Positions 15,318-24,178 of a stretch of DNA of 64,000 nucleotides are shown here, piece after piece. Source of the DNA: Pseudomonas maioricensis (GTDB lineage: Bacteria > Pseudomonadota > Gammaproteobacteria > Pseudomonadales > Pseudomonadaceae). A program made the position numbers and the translations under genes. Where the stretch lies: NCBI RefSeq assembly GCF_022790535.1, contig NZ_LOHG01000002.1, positions 149,204-213,203 on the forward strand, given 5' to 3'. The notes under the pieces are model-generated. The model searched no databases. It had not been told where the DNA came from and saw nothing but the letters and a program-made list of their open reading frames with translations. Numbering within the stretch: the first letter of the stretch is position 1; every line of letters starts with the position of its first letter.

Positions 15318-16271
15318 CTACTTCTGACTCCCATCATCCTGCTGCAACAAATTCGCCTGAGTCAGGTTGCAACCCGCCGGCACACTTCGCGTCAGCCAGA
15401 CGTTGCCGCCAATAGTGGAGCCTTTACCAATCGTGATGCGGCCCAGAATCGTCGCGCCAGCGTAGATAACCACGTCGTCTTCAACGATGGGGTGGCGGGC
15501 GTGGCCTTTTTGCAGTTGGCCGTCTTCGTCTGCCGGGAAGCGTTTGGCGCCCAGGGTGACGGCCTGGTAGATGCGCACTCGCTCGCCAATGATGGCGGTT
15601 TCGCCGATGACGACGCCTGTACCGTGATCGATGAAGAAGCTCGGGCCAATCTGCGCGCCGGGATGGATGTCGATACCGGTGGCGGAGTGGGCGATTTCCG
15701 AGCTGATCCGCGCCAGCAATGGCAGACCTGCGCGATACAGATGATGGGCGATGCGATGGTGGATGACGGCCAGAATACCGGGATAGCACAGCAGCACTTC
15801 GTCAACGCTGCGGGCCGCCGGGTCGCCGTGATAAGCGGCGAGCACGTCACTGTCGAGCAGCGTGCGCATCTGCGGCAAGGCACGGGCAAAGCCCTGAATC
15901 AGGTCCAGTGCCTGCTTATCCAGCGCACGAACGTCTTCAGAGCGTTGGTGTGCGACGTAGCGCAGTTCCAGTCGAGCCTGAGCCAGCAGCGCGTTAAGCG
16001 CCACGTCGAGCGTATGGCCGACGTAGAAGTCCTCGCTCTCTTCGCGAAGGTCCACCGGCCCCAGACGCATCGGGAACAGCGCCCCACACAGCGCCTCAAG
16101 AATGTCACGCATGGCAGCCCTGGAGGGCAGCTCTCGGCCGCCATGCTCGCCGCTGACGCGCTTGTTACGTGCACGCCAGTCATCACGTGCAGTGCGCAAC
16201 TCACTGACGATCTGCTGTAACTGCCAGTGACTGGATCGGCCTTCGGCGGATGCCTCTGGGATATCACTCAC
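15318..16271 (-). CDS. epsC: Serine O-acetyltransferase (EpsC type)
   Basis: A 317-aa cytoplasmic enzyme that acetylates L-serine with acetyl-CoA to give O-acetylserine, the carbon skeleton for cysteine. The N-terminal helical domain runs to about 190. The left-handed beta-helix of hexapeptide repeats follows, with GIDIHPGAQIG, FIDHGTGVVIGETAIIG, VTLGAKRF and ATILGRITIGKGSTIGGN. The catalytic His/Asp pair sits in FIDHG. The length and the insert between coils match the EpsC-type SATs of Pseudomonas rather than the 273-aa enteric CysE. It starts at GTG 16271 with AGGAG 8 bases upstream. It is divergent from dcyD, consistent with a cysteine-metabolism locus. Confidence 0.9.
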   Translation of the reverse strand: MSDIPEASAEGRSSHWQLQQIVSELRTARDDWRARNKRVSGEHGGRELPSRAAMRDILEALCGALFPMRLGPVDLREESEDFYVGHTLDVALNALLAQARLELRYVAHQRSEDVRALDKQALDLIQGFARALPQMRTLLDSDVLAAYHGDPAARSVDEVLLCYPGILAVIHHRIAHHLYRAGLPLLARISSEIAHSATGIDIHPGAQIGPSFFIDHGTGVVIGETAIIGERVRIYQAVTLGAKRFPADEDGQLQKGHARHPIVEDDVVIYAGATILGRITIGKGSTIGGNVWLTRSVPAGCNLTQANLLQQDDGSQK

Positions 16272-16466
16272 GCTGACTTCTCCTCGGTTCAGGGTACGGC
16301 CTTATAGCGCTGGCCGCTTATGCGGCCACTCTACGGCAAAGATTTCAGCCCAAAAAATAACAATTTGAGTAGGACATCTGCTCTGAGGGCATAAGCAGCA
16401 AGAAGTTGCCCTGTAGGAAGCGTCTGCTTATAGTCCTGCGACTCTCTGTACGGCTTACTAATTCTC

Positions 16467-17462
16467 ATGATCAAACAACAGCTCGCTCAATTTAATCGCC
16501 TGGACTTGATCGGTGCCCCAACCGCACTGGAAAAACTGGAGCGCCTGTCGGTCTGGGCGGGCCGCGACATCTATATCAAGCGCGACGACACCACGACACT
16601 GGCACTGGGCGGCAACAAGGTTCGCAAGCTGGAATACCTCGCCGCCGATGCGCTCGCGCAAGGTGCCGACACGCTGATTACAGCTGGCGCGATTCAGTCC
16701 AACCATGTGCGCCAAACTGCGGCGCTGGCCGCTCGTTTGGGTCTGGGCTGTGTGGCGCTACTGGAAAACCCGATCGCCACCGAAGACAGCAGTTATCTGC
16801 ACAACGGCAATCGCCTGTTGCTGGACTTGTTCGACGCCAAGGTCGAGATGGTCGAAAACCTCGACAACGCCGACGAGCAGTTACACGCACTCGCAGCACG
16901 CCTGCGTGCCAGCGGTAAAAAACCTTATCTGGTTCCGATTGGCGGTTCCAGCCCTGTCGGGGCGCTGGGCTATGTACGTGCTGGCTTTGAGCTGGCGGAG
17001 CAAATCAAACAGACCGGTCTGGATTTCGCCGCTGTCGTTCTGGCATCAGGCAGTGCGGGCACTCACAGCGGCCTGGGCCTTGCACTGGCGGAAGCGTTGC
17101 CGCAGTTACCTGTGATCGGCGTAACGGTGTCGCGCCCTGAAGAAACTCAGCGCCCGAAAGTGCAGAGCCTTGCCGAACGCACAGCCGAGCTACTGGGTGT
17201 AGCGCTGCCCGACGCTTTTAACGTGGAGCTATGGGACGAGTATTTCGGCCCGCGCTATGGCGAGCCGAATGCCGGCACCTTGTCTGCTATTAAATTGGTC
17301 GCCAGTCAGGAAGGCCTGTTGCTGGACCCGGTCTACACCGGTAAGGCCATGGCCGGGCTACTGGATGGCATCGGTCGTGGACGCTTTGATGACGGCCCGC
17401 TGATTTTCCTGCACACCGGTGGTGCGCCTGCGCTGTTTGCTTATCCGGGTGTGTTTGCTTGA
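16467..17462 (+). CDS. dcyD: D-cysteine desulfhydrase
   Basis: A 331-aa PLP-dependent enzyme of the ACC-deaminase/D-cysteine desulfhydrase family, converting D-cysteine to pyruvate, sulfide and ammonia. The PLP lysine is K51 in [11 protein letters not shown]. Substrate/PLP-binding stretches [20 protein letters not shown] and [11 protein letters not shown] and the C-terminal [12 protein letters not shown] are typical of DcyD. It lies ahead of a cystine ABC importer on the same strand, an association known from enteric bacteria (dcyD near fliY/yecSC), although a 288-base gap with a BIME separates them here. ATG 16467 is the first start; no strong Shine-Dalgarno is seen. Confidence 0.92.
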   Translation: MIKQQLAQFNRLDLIGAPTALEKLERLSVWAGRDIYIKRDDTTTLALGGNKVRKLEYLAADALAQGADTLITAGAIQSNHVRQTAALAARLGLGCVALLENPIATEDSSYLHNGNRLLLDLFDAKVEMVENLDNADEQLHALAARLRASGKKPYLVPIGGSSPVGALGYVRAGFELAEQIKQTGLDFAAVVLASGSAGTHSGLGLALAEALPQLPVIGVTVSRPEETQRPKVQSLAERTAELLGVALPDAFNVELWDEYFGPRYGEPNAGTLSAIKLVASQEGLLLDPVYTGKAMAGLLDGIGRGRFDDGPLIFLHTGGAPALFAYPGVFA

Positions 17463-17485
17463 ACACTGAAGCTTGACGCTGCGTC

Positions 17486-17557
17486 TGTAGGAGCTGCCGA
17501 AAGCTGCGATAGCGGAGTGTCAGACATTGACCTTCGCAGTCTTCGGCAGCTCCTACA
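17486..17557. repeat. BIME, GTAGGAGCTGCCGAA class
   Basis: Two facing REP units downstream of dcyD (CTGTAGGAGCTGCCGAAAGC and the inverted GCAGTCTTCGGCAGCTCCTA), with a few mismatches between arms. The rest of the 17463-17750 gap holds no gene. Confidence 0.85.
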
Positions 17558-17750
17558 AGAACGCGATTGATTATTCAAAAATCGAATATGAATCAGGTTT
17601 TTAGTTATTTTGAACCATAAGCAGCTGCTTTTATGATCGCCGCCAGCACGGATCAAAGCGCTGAAAAAGCTGGATAAACATCCGCTGCCAACGTAGCGTT
17701 CGTCAGGTCCGATTCTTGCCTGAAACCAAACAACTTAAATGGGGCTAGTC

Positions 17751-18548
17751 ATGATTATTTCTGCCATTCGGCGCACCGTTCTACTTTCCACCCTGGGCCT
17801 GGTGCTCGGTTCTGGCTTGATGGGTCAAGCAGTTGCCGGTGAGCAACTGGATCAGATCAAAAAGGCCGGCACGATCAAAGTAGGCCTTGAAGGCACCTAC
17901 CCTCCTTTCAGCTTCCAGGATGAAAGCGGCAAGCTGACCGGTTTCGAGGTCGAGTTCTCCGAAGCGCTGGCCAAAGAACTGGGCGTCAAGGTGCAACTGC
18001 AGGCAACCCCATGGGCAGGTATTCTGGCCGCTCTGGAGTCCAAGCGTCTGGACGTGGTGATCAACCAAGTCACCATCTCGGAAGAGCGCAAGAAGAAGTA
18101 TGACTTCTCCGAGCCGTACACCATCTCCGGTATTCAGGCACTGGTACAGAAGAAAGACGCCGACAAATTCAAAACCGCAGCCGACCTCAAAGGCGCCAAA
18201 GTGGGCGTTGGCCTCGGCACCAACTATGAGCAATGGTTGAAAGAAAACGTACCGGCCGCCATCGTCAAAACCTACGACGATGATCCGACCAAATATCAGG
18301 ACCTGCGCGTAGGCCGCATCGACGCCATTCTGGTTGACCGCCTGGCCGCGCTGGAGCTGATCGCCAAAACCAAGGACAGCCTGGCTGTTTCCGGCGAACC
18401 CTTCTCCCGTCAGGAGTCCGGCATTGCCATCCGTAAAGGCGAGCCTGAACTGGTTGCGGCCATCAACAAGGCCATCGACAAACTGCGCGCTGACGGCACC
18501 CTCGCCAAGTTGTCGCAAAAGTACTTCCAGGCTGACGTGACCAAATGA
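17751..18548 (+). CDS. tcyJ: Cystine ABC transporter, periplasmic binding protein
   Basis: A 265-aa family-3 solute-binding protein. The signal peptide covers residues 1-33 (hydrophobic stretch then GQAVAG). The mature protein begins GEQLDQIKKAGTIKVGLEGTYPPFSFQDESGKLTGFEVE, the canonical amino-acid-binding fold with the FliY/TcyJ cystine-type signature. ATG 17751 is preferred over the in-frame ATG at 17739 because it opens the signal peptide and has a GGGG box. The stop overlaps the permease start (ATGA), so the three genes form an operon. The cystine substrate is inferred from dcyD and epsC next door. Confidence 0.9.
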   Translation: MIISAIRRTVLLSTLGLVLGSGLMGQAVAGEQLDQIKKAGTIKVGLEGTYPPFSFQDESGKLTGFEVEFSEALAKELGVKVQLQATPWAGILAALESKRLDVVINQVTISEERKKKYDFSEPYTISGIQALVQKKDADKFKTAADLKGAKVGVGLGTNYEQWLKENVPAAIVKTYDDDPTKYQDLRVGRIDAILVDRLAALELIAKTKDSLAVSGEPFSRQESGIAIRKGEPELVAAINKAIDKLRADGTLAKLSQKYFQADVTK

Positions 18549-19213
18549 TTGAAGAGGGTCTGAAGCTTGCGCTGGACTCCGCGCCCTTTCTGATAAAGGG
18601 CGCGTACTACACGATATTCCTGAGCCTGGGCGGTATGTTTTTCGGCCTGCTGCTAGGCTTCGGGCTGGCGCTCATGCGCTTGTCACCGCTGATGCTGCTA
18701 CGCGGCATCGCCCGGGTTTACGTGTCGTTCTTTCGCGGCACGCCGTTGCTGGTTCAACTGTTCATGATCTATTACGGCTTGCCGGAACTGGGCATCGAAC
18801 TGGATCCTTTGACCGCTGCGCTGATCGGTTTCTCGCTGAACATGGGCGCGTATGCCTGTGAAATCCTGCGCGCCGCGATAGCCTCGGTGGATCGCGGCCA
18901 ATGGGAAGCAGGTGCGAGTATCGGTATGACCCGTGCGCAAATCATGCGTCGGGCCATTCTGCCTCAAGCTGCCCGCACTGCGTTGCCGCCACTGGGCAAC
19001 AGCTTTATCTCGCTGGTCAAAGACACCGCCCTGGCGGCCACTATTCAGGTGCCGGAGCTGTTCCGTCAGGCACAGCTGATTACCGCCCGCACATTCGAAA
19101 TTTTTACCATGTACCTGGCTGCCGCCTTGATCTACTGGATCCTGGCCACGGCGCTTTCATACCTGCAGAACCGTCTGGAAGAGAGAGTCAACCGCCATGA
19201 TGTGGAGTCTTGA
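18545..19213 (+). CDS. tcyL: Cystine ABC transporter, permease
   Basis: A 222-aa inner-membrane permease of the polar amino acid (HisMQ/GlnP) type. It has about five hydrophobic segments and the EAA loop (WEAGASIGMTRAQIMRRAILPQAARTALPPLGNSFISLVKDTALAA) that docks the ATPase. It overlaps the binding-protein gene by four bases and is 3 bases from the ATPase gene. A single permease gene implies a homodimer, as in YecS/TcyL systems. No odd features. Confidence 0.92.
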   Translation: MIEEGLKLALDSAPFLIKGAYYTIFLSLGGMFFGLLLGFGLALMRLSPLMLLRGIARVYVSFFRGTPLLVQLFMIYYGLPELGIELDPLTAALIGFSLNMGAYACEILRAAIASVDRGQWEAGASIGMTRAQIMRRAILPQAARTALPPLGNSFISLVKDTALAATIQVPELFRQAQLITARTFEIFTMYLAAALIYWILATALSYLQNRLEERVNRHDVES

Positions 19214-19216
19214 AGC

Positions 19217-19960
19217 ATGATCGTGGTTGAAAAACTCACCAAGGAATTCAAGGGTCAACAAGTGCTCAAAGGCATCGACCTGAAGGTCGAGGCCGGCGAA
19301 GTCGTGGCGATCATCGGCCCTAGCGGTTCGGGTAAAACCACCCTGCTGCGCTGCCTGAATTTTCTCGAAGAGCCCACCAGCGGCAAGATCGTCGTGGGTA
19401 ATATCGAAATCGACAGCAACCGCCCGCTGAGCAAGCAGCAAAACCTGATCCGTGAATTGCGCCAGCATGTCGGTTTTGTGTTCCAGAACTTCAATCTGTT
19501 CCCACACCGCACCGCGCTGGAAAACGTCATCGAAGGCCCGGTGGTGGTCAAGAAGATGCCGCTTGAGAAGGCGACAGGATTGGGTCGGCAATTGCTGGCC
19601 AAAGTGGGCCTGGCAGGGAAGGAAGATGCCTACCCGCGGCGTTTGTCCGGAGGTCAACAGCAACGCGTGGCCATTGCTCGCGCACTGGCCATGGAGCCGG
19701 AAGTCATTCTGTTCGACGAACCCACTTCAGCGCTGGACCCTGAACTGGTGGGTGAAGTGCTGACGACCATTCGCGCCCTGGCGGAAGAAAAGCGCACGAT
19801 GGTTATCGTCACCCACGAAATGAACTTCGCTCGGGACGTAGCCAACCGCGTGGTGTTTATCGACAAAGGCGTAATTGTTGAACAGGGAGACGCGAAAGAG
19901 TTGTTCGAAAACCCTCGCGAAGAAAGAACAAGGCAGTTTCTGGAGCGAAGCCGCACCTGA
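19217..19960 (+). CDS. tcyN: Cystine ABC transporter, ATP-binding protein
   Basis: A 247-aa ABC ATPase of the polar amino acid class. Walker A GPSGSGKTT, Q-loop FVFQNFNLFPH, signature LSGGQQQRVAIARAL, Walker B VILFDEPTSALDPE and H-loop VTHEMNFA are all intact. It is the last gene of the cystine import operon and is followed about 20 bases later by a terminator. It energises import of cystine for use as sulfur source. Confidence 0.93.
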   Translation: MIVVEKLTKEFKGQQVLKGIDLKVEAGEVVAIIGPSGSGKTTLLRCLNFLEEPTSGKIVVGNIEIDSNRPLSKQQNLIRELRQHVGFVFQNFNLFPHRTALENVIEGPVVVKKMPLEKATGLGRQLLAKVGLAGKEDAYPRRLSGGQQQRVAIARALAMEPEVILFDEPTSALDPELVGEVLTTIRALAEEKRTMVIVTHEMNFARDVANRVVFIDKGVIVEQGDAKELFENPREERTRQFLERSRT

Positions 19961-19978
19961 TCCTACAGAGTAATACCC

Positions 19979-20007
19979 AGAAACCAGCGCCCTCTGGCGC
20001 TGTTTCT
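19979..20007 (+). terminator. Terminator of the cystine importer operon
   Basis: CAGCGCC (19985-19991), loop CTCT, GGCGCTG (19996-20002), then TTTCT; A-rich upstream flank pairs with the T tail. Confidence 0.88.
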
Positions 20008-20537
20008 ATTCGCCTTACATTTGTACATCAATCAATCGATCAAACTCGCCGCTGATCCATTCGCCTCACCGCCGAAAAACCATCAAGAAAACCGAACGTA
20101 GCCCTCTCCTTCATTACCCTCAATAAGAGTGAAGGCGCGGCCTTCGCTCGCGCGGGCCTTTGTCCGCTTTGTCAGCTAGCAGGTTTTTATTCACGACAAA
20201 CATAACCTTATATTTCTGCAGGTAGGACTGACCAAGCCGCGACGGTAAACAGTTCGTATAAATCACGTAGGAATAATCTTATTTATTCGCATGCCCAACA
20301 TTCAACTCATTCGCGCCTTGACAGTTATGCGTAAACCACATTAGCTCAAGAACAACAGAAACGTTCAACACCCCGAAGTAGTTGCAAGAGGGATTTCCCG
20401 ACACTTTGTAATGCTTCCCATAAGCCCGAACTATACGTTAACTATCTACAGGCTGACTCAGGGAAACTTCCAATGATCCGATCAATGATTTTGTTACAAC
20501 TAACAATAACCCATTCAATAATGACGGGCATTCAGAC
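20008..20537. other. Gene-free stretch of about 530 bases
   Basis: I see no ORF with coding character on either strand and no clear RNA. A GC-rich imperfect hairpin lies near 20132-20155. The right part (20240-20530) is AT-rich and probably holds the promoter of the Ig-like gene. Confidence 0.4.
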
Positions 20538-21266
20538 ATGACTCACACTATCGGCAAACCAGGCAGTCAAAAACTGTTCCCACCTTACGTCCCGCAAGCC
20601 CACAGGCACGGCGTCGGCATCCGTGCGGCCGCCCACTTGCTGGTCAACATTGATCCCTACCCGAACATGGAGGCAGGCGATCTGATCGAATTATTCTGGG
20701 GTGGCAGTTACGTGGCATCCAAAGTTCTGGACAGGTCTGACGTTGGCTACACCATGGTCCTGCGCGTACCGGAAAGCTTCCTGCAAAGCGGCACGATCAA
20801 GACCTACTACCGGCTTATGAAAATCGGTGGCATCCCCATCAACTCGCCCTGCCGCAGGCTCAGGGTGAAGCTGGACATGCCCGGTGGCCTGTTGATCAAT
20901 GACAGCTGCGAGGAGAACCAAGGGCTTGCTCCGGTCTCGCTGCCGGATACTGTCATCCGCAATGGTCTGTTCACCAGCGATGTCAAAAAAGGCCTGCCAC
21001 TGTCGATTGAGCCCTATCTGAATATGGCGCCCTGGGATGAAATCACCCTGCGCTGGGGCGATCTACGCATGGATCTGGAGCCGCTGGATGCAGACAACGT
21101 TGGCAAGCCCATCAAGCTACTCGTGCCCGCAACATTGATTCGCGAGGCCGGTGATGAACCGAAACTGGAGGTGACCTATTGCGTTATTGATCGAGTTGGC
21201 AATAACTCTCGATGGGCCCCGCCGCGAGAAATCAGTGTCAGCACCCTGGATAATCATATGGGGTAA
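20538..21266 (+). CDS. Hypothetical protein with two tandem Ig-like repeats
   Basis: A 242-aa protein made of two similar beta-rich modules (about 15-112 and 130-240). Each has a P-Y-x-N-M-x-x-x-D-x-I-x-L-x-W-G motif: PYPNMEAGDLIELFWGG in the first and PYLNMAPWDEITLRWGD in the second. Both continue with a VP...L segment and a Y-x-x-x-D/K ending (TYYRLMKIGG, TYCVIDRVGN). It has no signal peptide or membrane segment. Such Ig-like modules are frequent in long Pseudomonas surface or hypothetical proteins. Weak ribosome binding site. It stands alone. Function unknown. Confidence 0.65.
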   Translation: MTHTIGKPGSQKLFPPYVPQAHRHGVGIRAAAHLLVNIDPYPNMEAGDLIELFWGGSYVASKVLDRSDVGYTMVLRVPESFLQSGTIKTYYRLMKIGGIPINSPCRRLRVKLDMPGGLLINDSCEENQGLAPVSLPDTVIRNGLFTSDVKKGLPLSIEPYLNMAPWDEITLRWGDLRMDLEPLDADNVGKPIKLLVPATLIREAGDEPKLEVTYCVIDRVGNNSRWAPPREISVSTLDNHMG

Positions 21267-21478
21267 AGCTGAACACTTTTCAAACCATGCCAATATGCGA
21301 AGTGACTATAATTTCGCGTATTGGCTGACGTTGTTAAATGTCAACTCGCTCACAAAGAAGGAGCTCTCAAGATTATTCCTACGAAATTTTGCATACCTGC
21401 CTACAACTGCACCTAATTAAATGATCCCGCGACTGACTAGGCTTTCTGAGTGACCTTTCACCACTCGGGACCGCTTTC

Positions 21479-21559
21479 ATGAACGTCAGTAAACCTTTCA
21501 AAATCTGCATCCTCATTGTGCTGCTCGGAACATGCGTGACCTATGCACAAACCGCCTGA
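21479..21559 (+). CDS. Possible 26-residue hydrophobic small ORF
   Basis: ATG 21479 to TGA 21559 encodes MNVSKPFKICILIVLLGTCV plus TYAQTA, a signal-peptide-like sequence with nothing after the cleavage site. The ribosome binding site is weak. It may be a small membrane peptide or chance. The rest of the gap 21267-21700 holds no gene; it becomes AT-rich ahead of the SfnB operon, where the promoter should lie. Confidence 0.25.
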   Translation: MNVSKPFKICILIVLLGTCVTYAQTA

Positions 21560-21700
21560 ACAGCTGAGCTGTTCGTCTTCTATGCTTATTCCAAAATATT
21601 CGTATATTTAATTTTTTTGTCGCTTTAGGGTATATGCACCGGACCACCGGACATCGTGTTTTTTTCTCGCTCTCTGCAAGGGCGTTTCTGCGAGGTTTGA

Positions 21701-22948
21701 ATGGTCGTTTCAACGTCTCACACCCCCTTGATCGAATACGGTTCGGACATCGCACCGCCGCTGCATCCTGCGCGGATATTACAGAATGACGCCCAGGCCA
21801 TAGACGCCGCGCATGCGCTGGCTGCACAAGCCCGTTTAAACGCTGCAGAGCGTGATGCGCAACGTCAGCTTCCCTGGTCGCAGATCGAAGCGTTCACCCG
21901 TAGCGGACTGGGCAATATCTCCATTCCCCGCGCTTACGGCGGCCCGCAGGTCTCGTTCGTCACCATCGCTGAAGTTTTCAAAATCATCTCTGCGGCTGAT
22001 CCCGCCTTGGGCCAAATCCCACAAAACCAGTTCGGCATCATTCACCTGTTGCTGGGCAGCGCTAACGAGCAACAGAAAAAGACATTGCTCAAAAGCGTGC
22101 TCGACGGCTGGCGGATCGGGAATGCCGGGCCTGAGCGGGGGACCAAAAATACCCTGGAGCTCAAGGCCCGCATCACGAATCACAAAGGACGCCTGGTCAT
22201 CAACGGCCAGAAGTTTTACTCCACCGGCGCGTTGTTCGCACACTGGGTAGCAGTCAAGGCGCTGAACGATCAAGGGCAGCAAATCATGGCCTTTGTGCCA
22301 CGCGGCAGCGCGGGCCTGCGCATCGTCGATGACTGGTCTGGCTTCGGCCAACGCACCACAGCCAGCGGCACGGTTCTGCTGGAAAATGTAGAGGTGCACA
22401 GCGAACTGGTTGTCGAAAACTGGCGGCTGTCGCTGACTCCCAATATTCAGGGCGCAGTCTCGCAATTGATCCAGGCAGCGATCGACGCAGGCATTGCCCG
22501 TGGCGCCATCGACGACACCATCGAGTTTGTGCGCGAACGTTCGCGCCCTTGGGTTGACGCTCAGGTAGAGCGTGCCAGCGATGATCTTTATGTGATCGCC
22601 GACATCGGCAAACTCAAGCTGGAGCTGCATGCGGCTGAAGCGCTGCTGCGTGAAGCAGCAAAAGTCCTTGATGAGGTCAACGCCGGTGCCATCGACGAAT
22701 TCTCCGCTGCGCGCGCATCCATCGCAGTCGCCCGCGCCAAAGTCCTGACAACTGAAGTGTCACTGCTGGCCAGCGAGAAACTGTTCGAACTGGCAGGCAG
22801 CCGCGCCACCCTCGCTGAGTTCAACCTCGACCGGCACTGGCGCAATGCTCGCGTCCACACCCTCCATGACCCCGTGCGCTGGAAATACCACGCCATCGGC
22901 GCGTGGCACCTCAACGGCACCTTGCCTGCCCGCCATTCGTGGATTTAA
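21701..22948 (+). CDS. SfnB-family flavin oxidoreductase (acyl-CoA dehydrogenase fold), copy 1
   Basis: A 415-aa cytoplasmic flavoprotein with the acyl-CoA dehydrogenase fold of the SfnB/DszC-like group used in sulfur scavenging from organosulfur compounds. Motifs include LGNISIPRAYGGPQVS, LGQIPQNQFG, INGQKFYSTGALFAHWV, DDWSGFGQRTTASGTV and the C-terminal LDRHWRNARVHTLHDPVRWKYHAIG that is typical of the family. ATG 21701 has a GAGG box 5 bases upstream. It is the first gene of a probable operon with a second SfnB, an SnaA-type monooxygenase and a MetQNI-type importer. Substrate not determinable. Confidence 0.88.
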   Translation: MVVSTSHTPLIEYGSDIAPPLHPARILQNDAQAIDAAHALAAQARLNAAERDAQRQLPWSQIEAFTRSGLGNISIPRAYGGPQVSFVTIAEVFKIISAADPALGQIPQNQFGIIHLLLGSANEQQKKTLLKSVLDGWRIGNAGPERGTKNTLELKARITNHKGRLVINGQKFYSTGALFAHWVAVKALNDQGQQIMAFVPRGSAGLRIVDDWSGFGQRTTASGTVLLENVEVHSELVVENWRLSLTPNIQGAVSQLIQAAIDAGIARGAIDDTIEFVRERSRPWVDAQVERASDDLYVIADIGKLKLELHAAEALLREAAKVLDEVNAGAIDEFSAARASIAVARAKVLTTEVSLLASEKLFELAGSRATLAEFNLDRHWRNARVHTLHDPVRWKYHAIGAWHLNGTLPARHSWI

Positions 22949-22972
22949 ACCAGACCACTGGAGTACAGCGTC

Positions 22973-24178
22973 ATGAGTTTGCATTCCCCACTACGGGAAC
23001 GTGCTGCACTCATCGAAAACGATGAGCAAGCCCTGCACATTGCCCAGGAACTGGCCACGCACTTCAAACGGGAAAGCGCGGTACGTGATCAGCAGCGTCG
23101 GCTACCCCATGCCGAACTGGATCTTTTCAGCACCTCCGGCCTGTGGGGCATCAGTGTGCCCAAGGCCTTTGGCGGCGCGGGCGTGTCGAACGTCACGCTG
23201 GCAAAAGTTATCCGCCTGATCGCCGAGGCGGATGGGTCTTTGGGGCAAATCCCGCAGAACCATTTTTATGCACTGGAAGTGCTGCGGGTGAACGGTACTG
23301 AGGATCAGCAGAAGCGCCTGTATGCCGAAGCGTTGGCCGGGTTGCGCTTCGGCAATGCGCTGGCTGAGCTGGGTACCAAAACAGCCCACGACCGCACCAC
23401 TCGCCTGAGTCGCGACGGCGAAGGCTATCGCATCAACGGCCGTAAGTTTTACTCCACTGGCGCACTGTATGCGCAGCGCATTCCCACTTCAGTGATCGAC
23501 GAAAATGGCGTCCAGCAGTTGGCATTCGTGCCCGCTGACAGTGAAGGCCTGACAGTGATCGATGACTGGAGCGGCTTCGGGCAGCGCACCACCGGCAGCG
23601 GTTCGGTGGTCTTTGAGAACGTCTATGTGGATGCTGCTGATGTGGTGCCCTTCCAGAGCGCTTTTGAACGGCCCACCACCGTTGGGCCATTGGCACAGAT
23701 CCTTCATGCGGCTATCGACACCGGCATCGCCCGCGCGGCCTTCGAAGATGCTCTGCATTTCGTTCGTACGCGCACACGCCCGTGGATCGACTCAGGCATC
23801 GAAAAAGCCGTAGACGACCCGCTGACCCTGAGCAGCTTCGGCAAACTGAGCATTCGTCTGTATGCCGCAGAAGCGCTGCTGGATCGTGCCGGGGAGTATC
23901 TGGATATCGCCCAGGCCGACAGCAACGCCGAGAACGTCGCCGCCGCTTCAATTGCCGTCGCCGAAGCCCGCGCCATCAGCACTGAAATCTCACTCGCGGC
24001 AGGCAGCACGTTGTTCGAACTGGCGGGCAGCCAGGCCACTCTGGCCGAGCATGGCCTTGATCGGCACTGGCGCAACGCGCGCGTCCACACGCTGCACGAC
24101 CCGGTGCGCTGGAAGTACCACGCCATCGGCAATTACTACCTGAACGACAAAAACCCTCCGCTGCGGGGGACGATCTGA
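22973..24178 (+). CDS. SfnB-family flavin oxidoreductase, copy 2
   Basis: A 401-aa paralogue of the preceding gene, 24 bases downstream. The same hallmarks recur: SGLWGISVPKAFGGAGVSN, LGQIPQNHFYALE, INGRKFYSTGALYAQRI, DDWSGFGQRTTGSGSVVFENV and LDRHWRNARVHTLHDPVRWKYHAIGNYY. Pairs of SfnB-like genes beside an FMN monooxygenase and a MetNIQ-type transporter are common in Pseudomonas sulfur-starvation loci. A GGAG box precedes ATG 22973. The stop overlaps the next start (TGATG), indicating coupling. Exact reaction unknown; a reduced-flavin-dependent desulfurisation step is the family expectation. Confidence 0.88.
   Translation: MSLHSPLRERAALIENDEQALHIAQELATHFKRESAVRDQQRRLPHAELDLFSTSGLWGISVPKAFGGAGVSNVTLAKVIRLIAEADGSLGQIPQNHFYALEVLRVNGTEDQQKRLYAEALAGLRFGNALAELGTKTAHDRTTRLSRDGEGYRINGRKFYSTGALYAQRIPTSVIDENGVQQLAFVPADSEGLTVIDDWSGFGQRTTGSGSVVFENVYVDAADVVPFQSAFERPTTVGPLAQILHAAIDTGIARAAFEDALHFVRTRTRPWIDSGIEKAVDDPLTLSSFGKLSIRLYAAEALLDRAGEYLDIAQADSNAENVAAASIAVAEARAISTEISLAAGSTLFELAGSQATLAEHGLDRHWRNARVHTLHDPVRWKYHAIGNYYLNDKNPPLRGTI

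Noticed and set aside
21187..21420. 77-codon ORF overlapping the end of the Ig-like gene
   Set aside because: It lies mostly in another frame of the real gene and continues into AT-rich intergenic DNA without coding signs.
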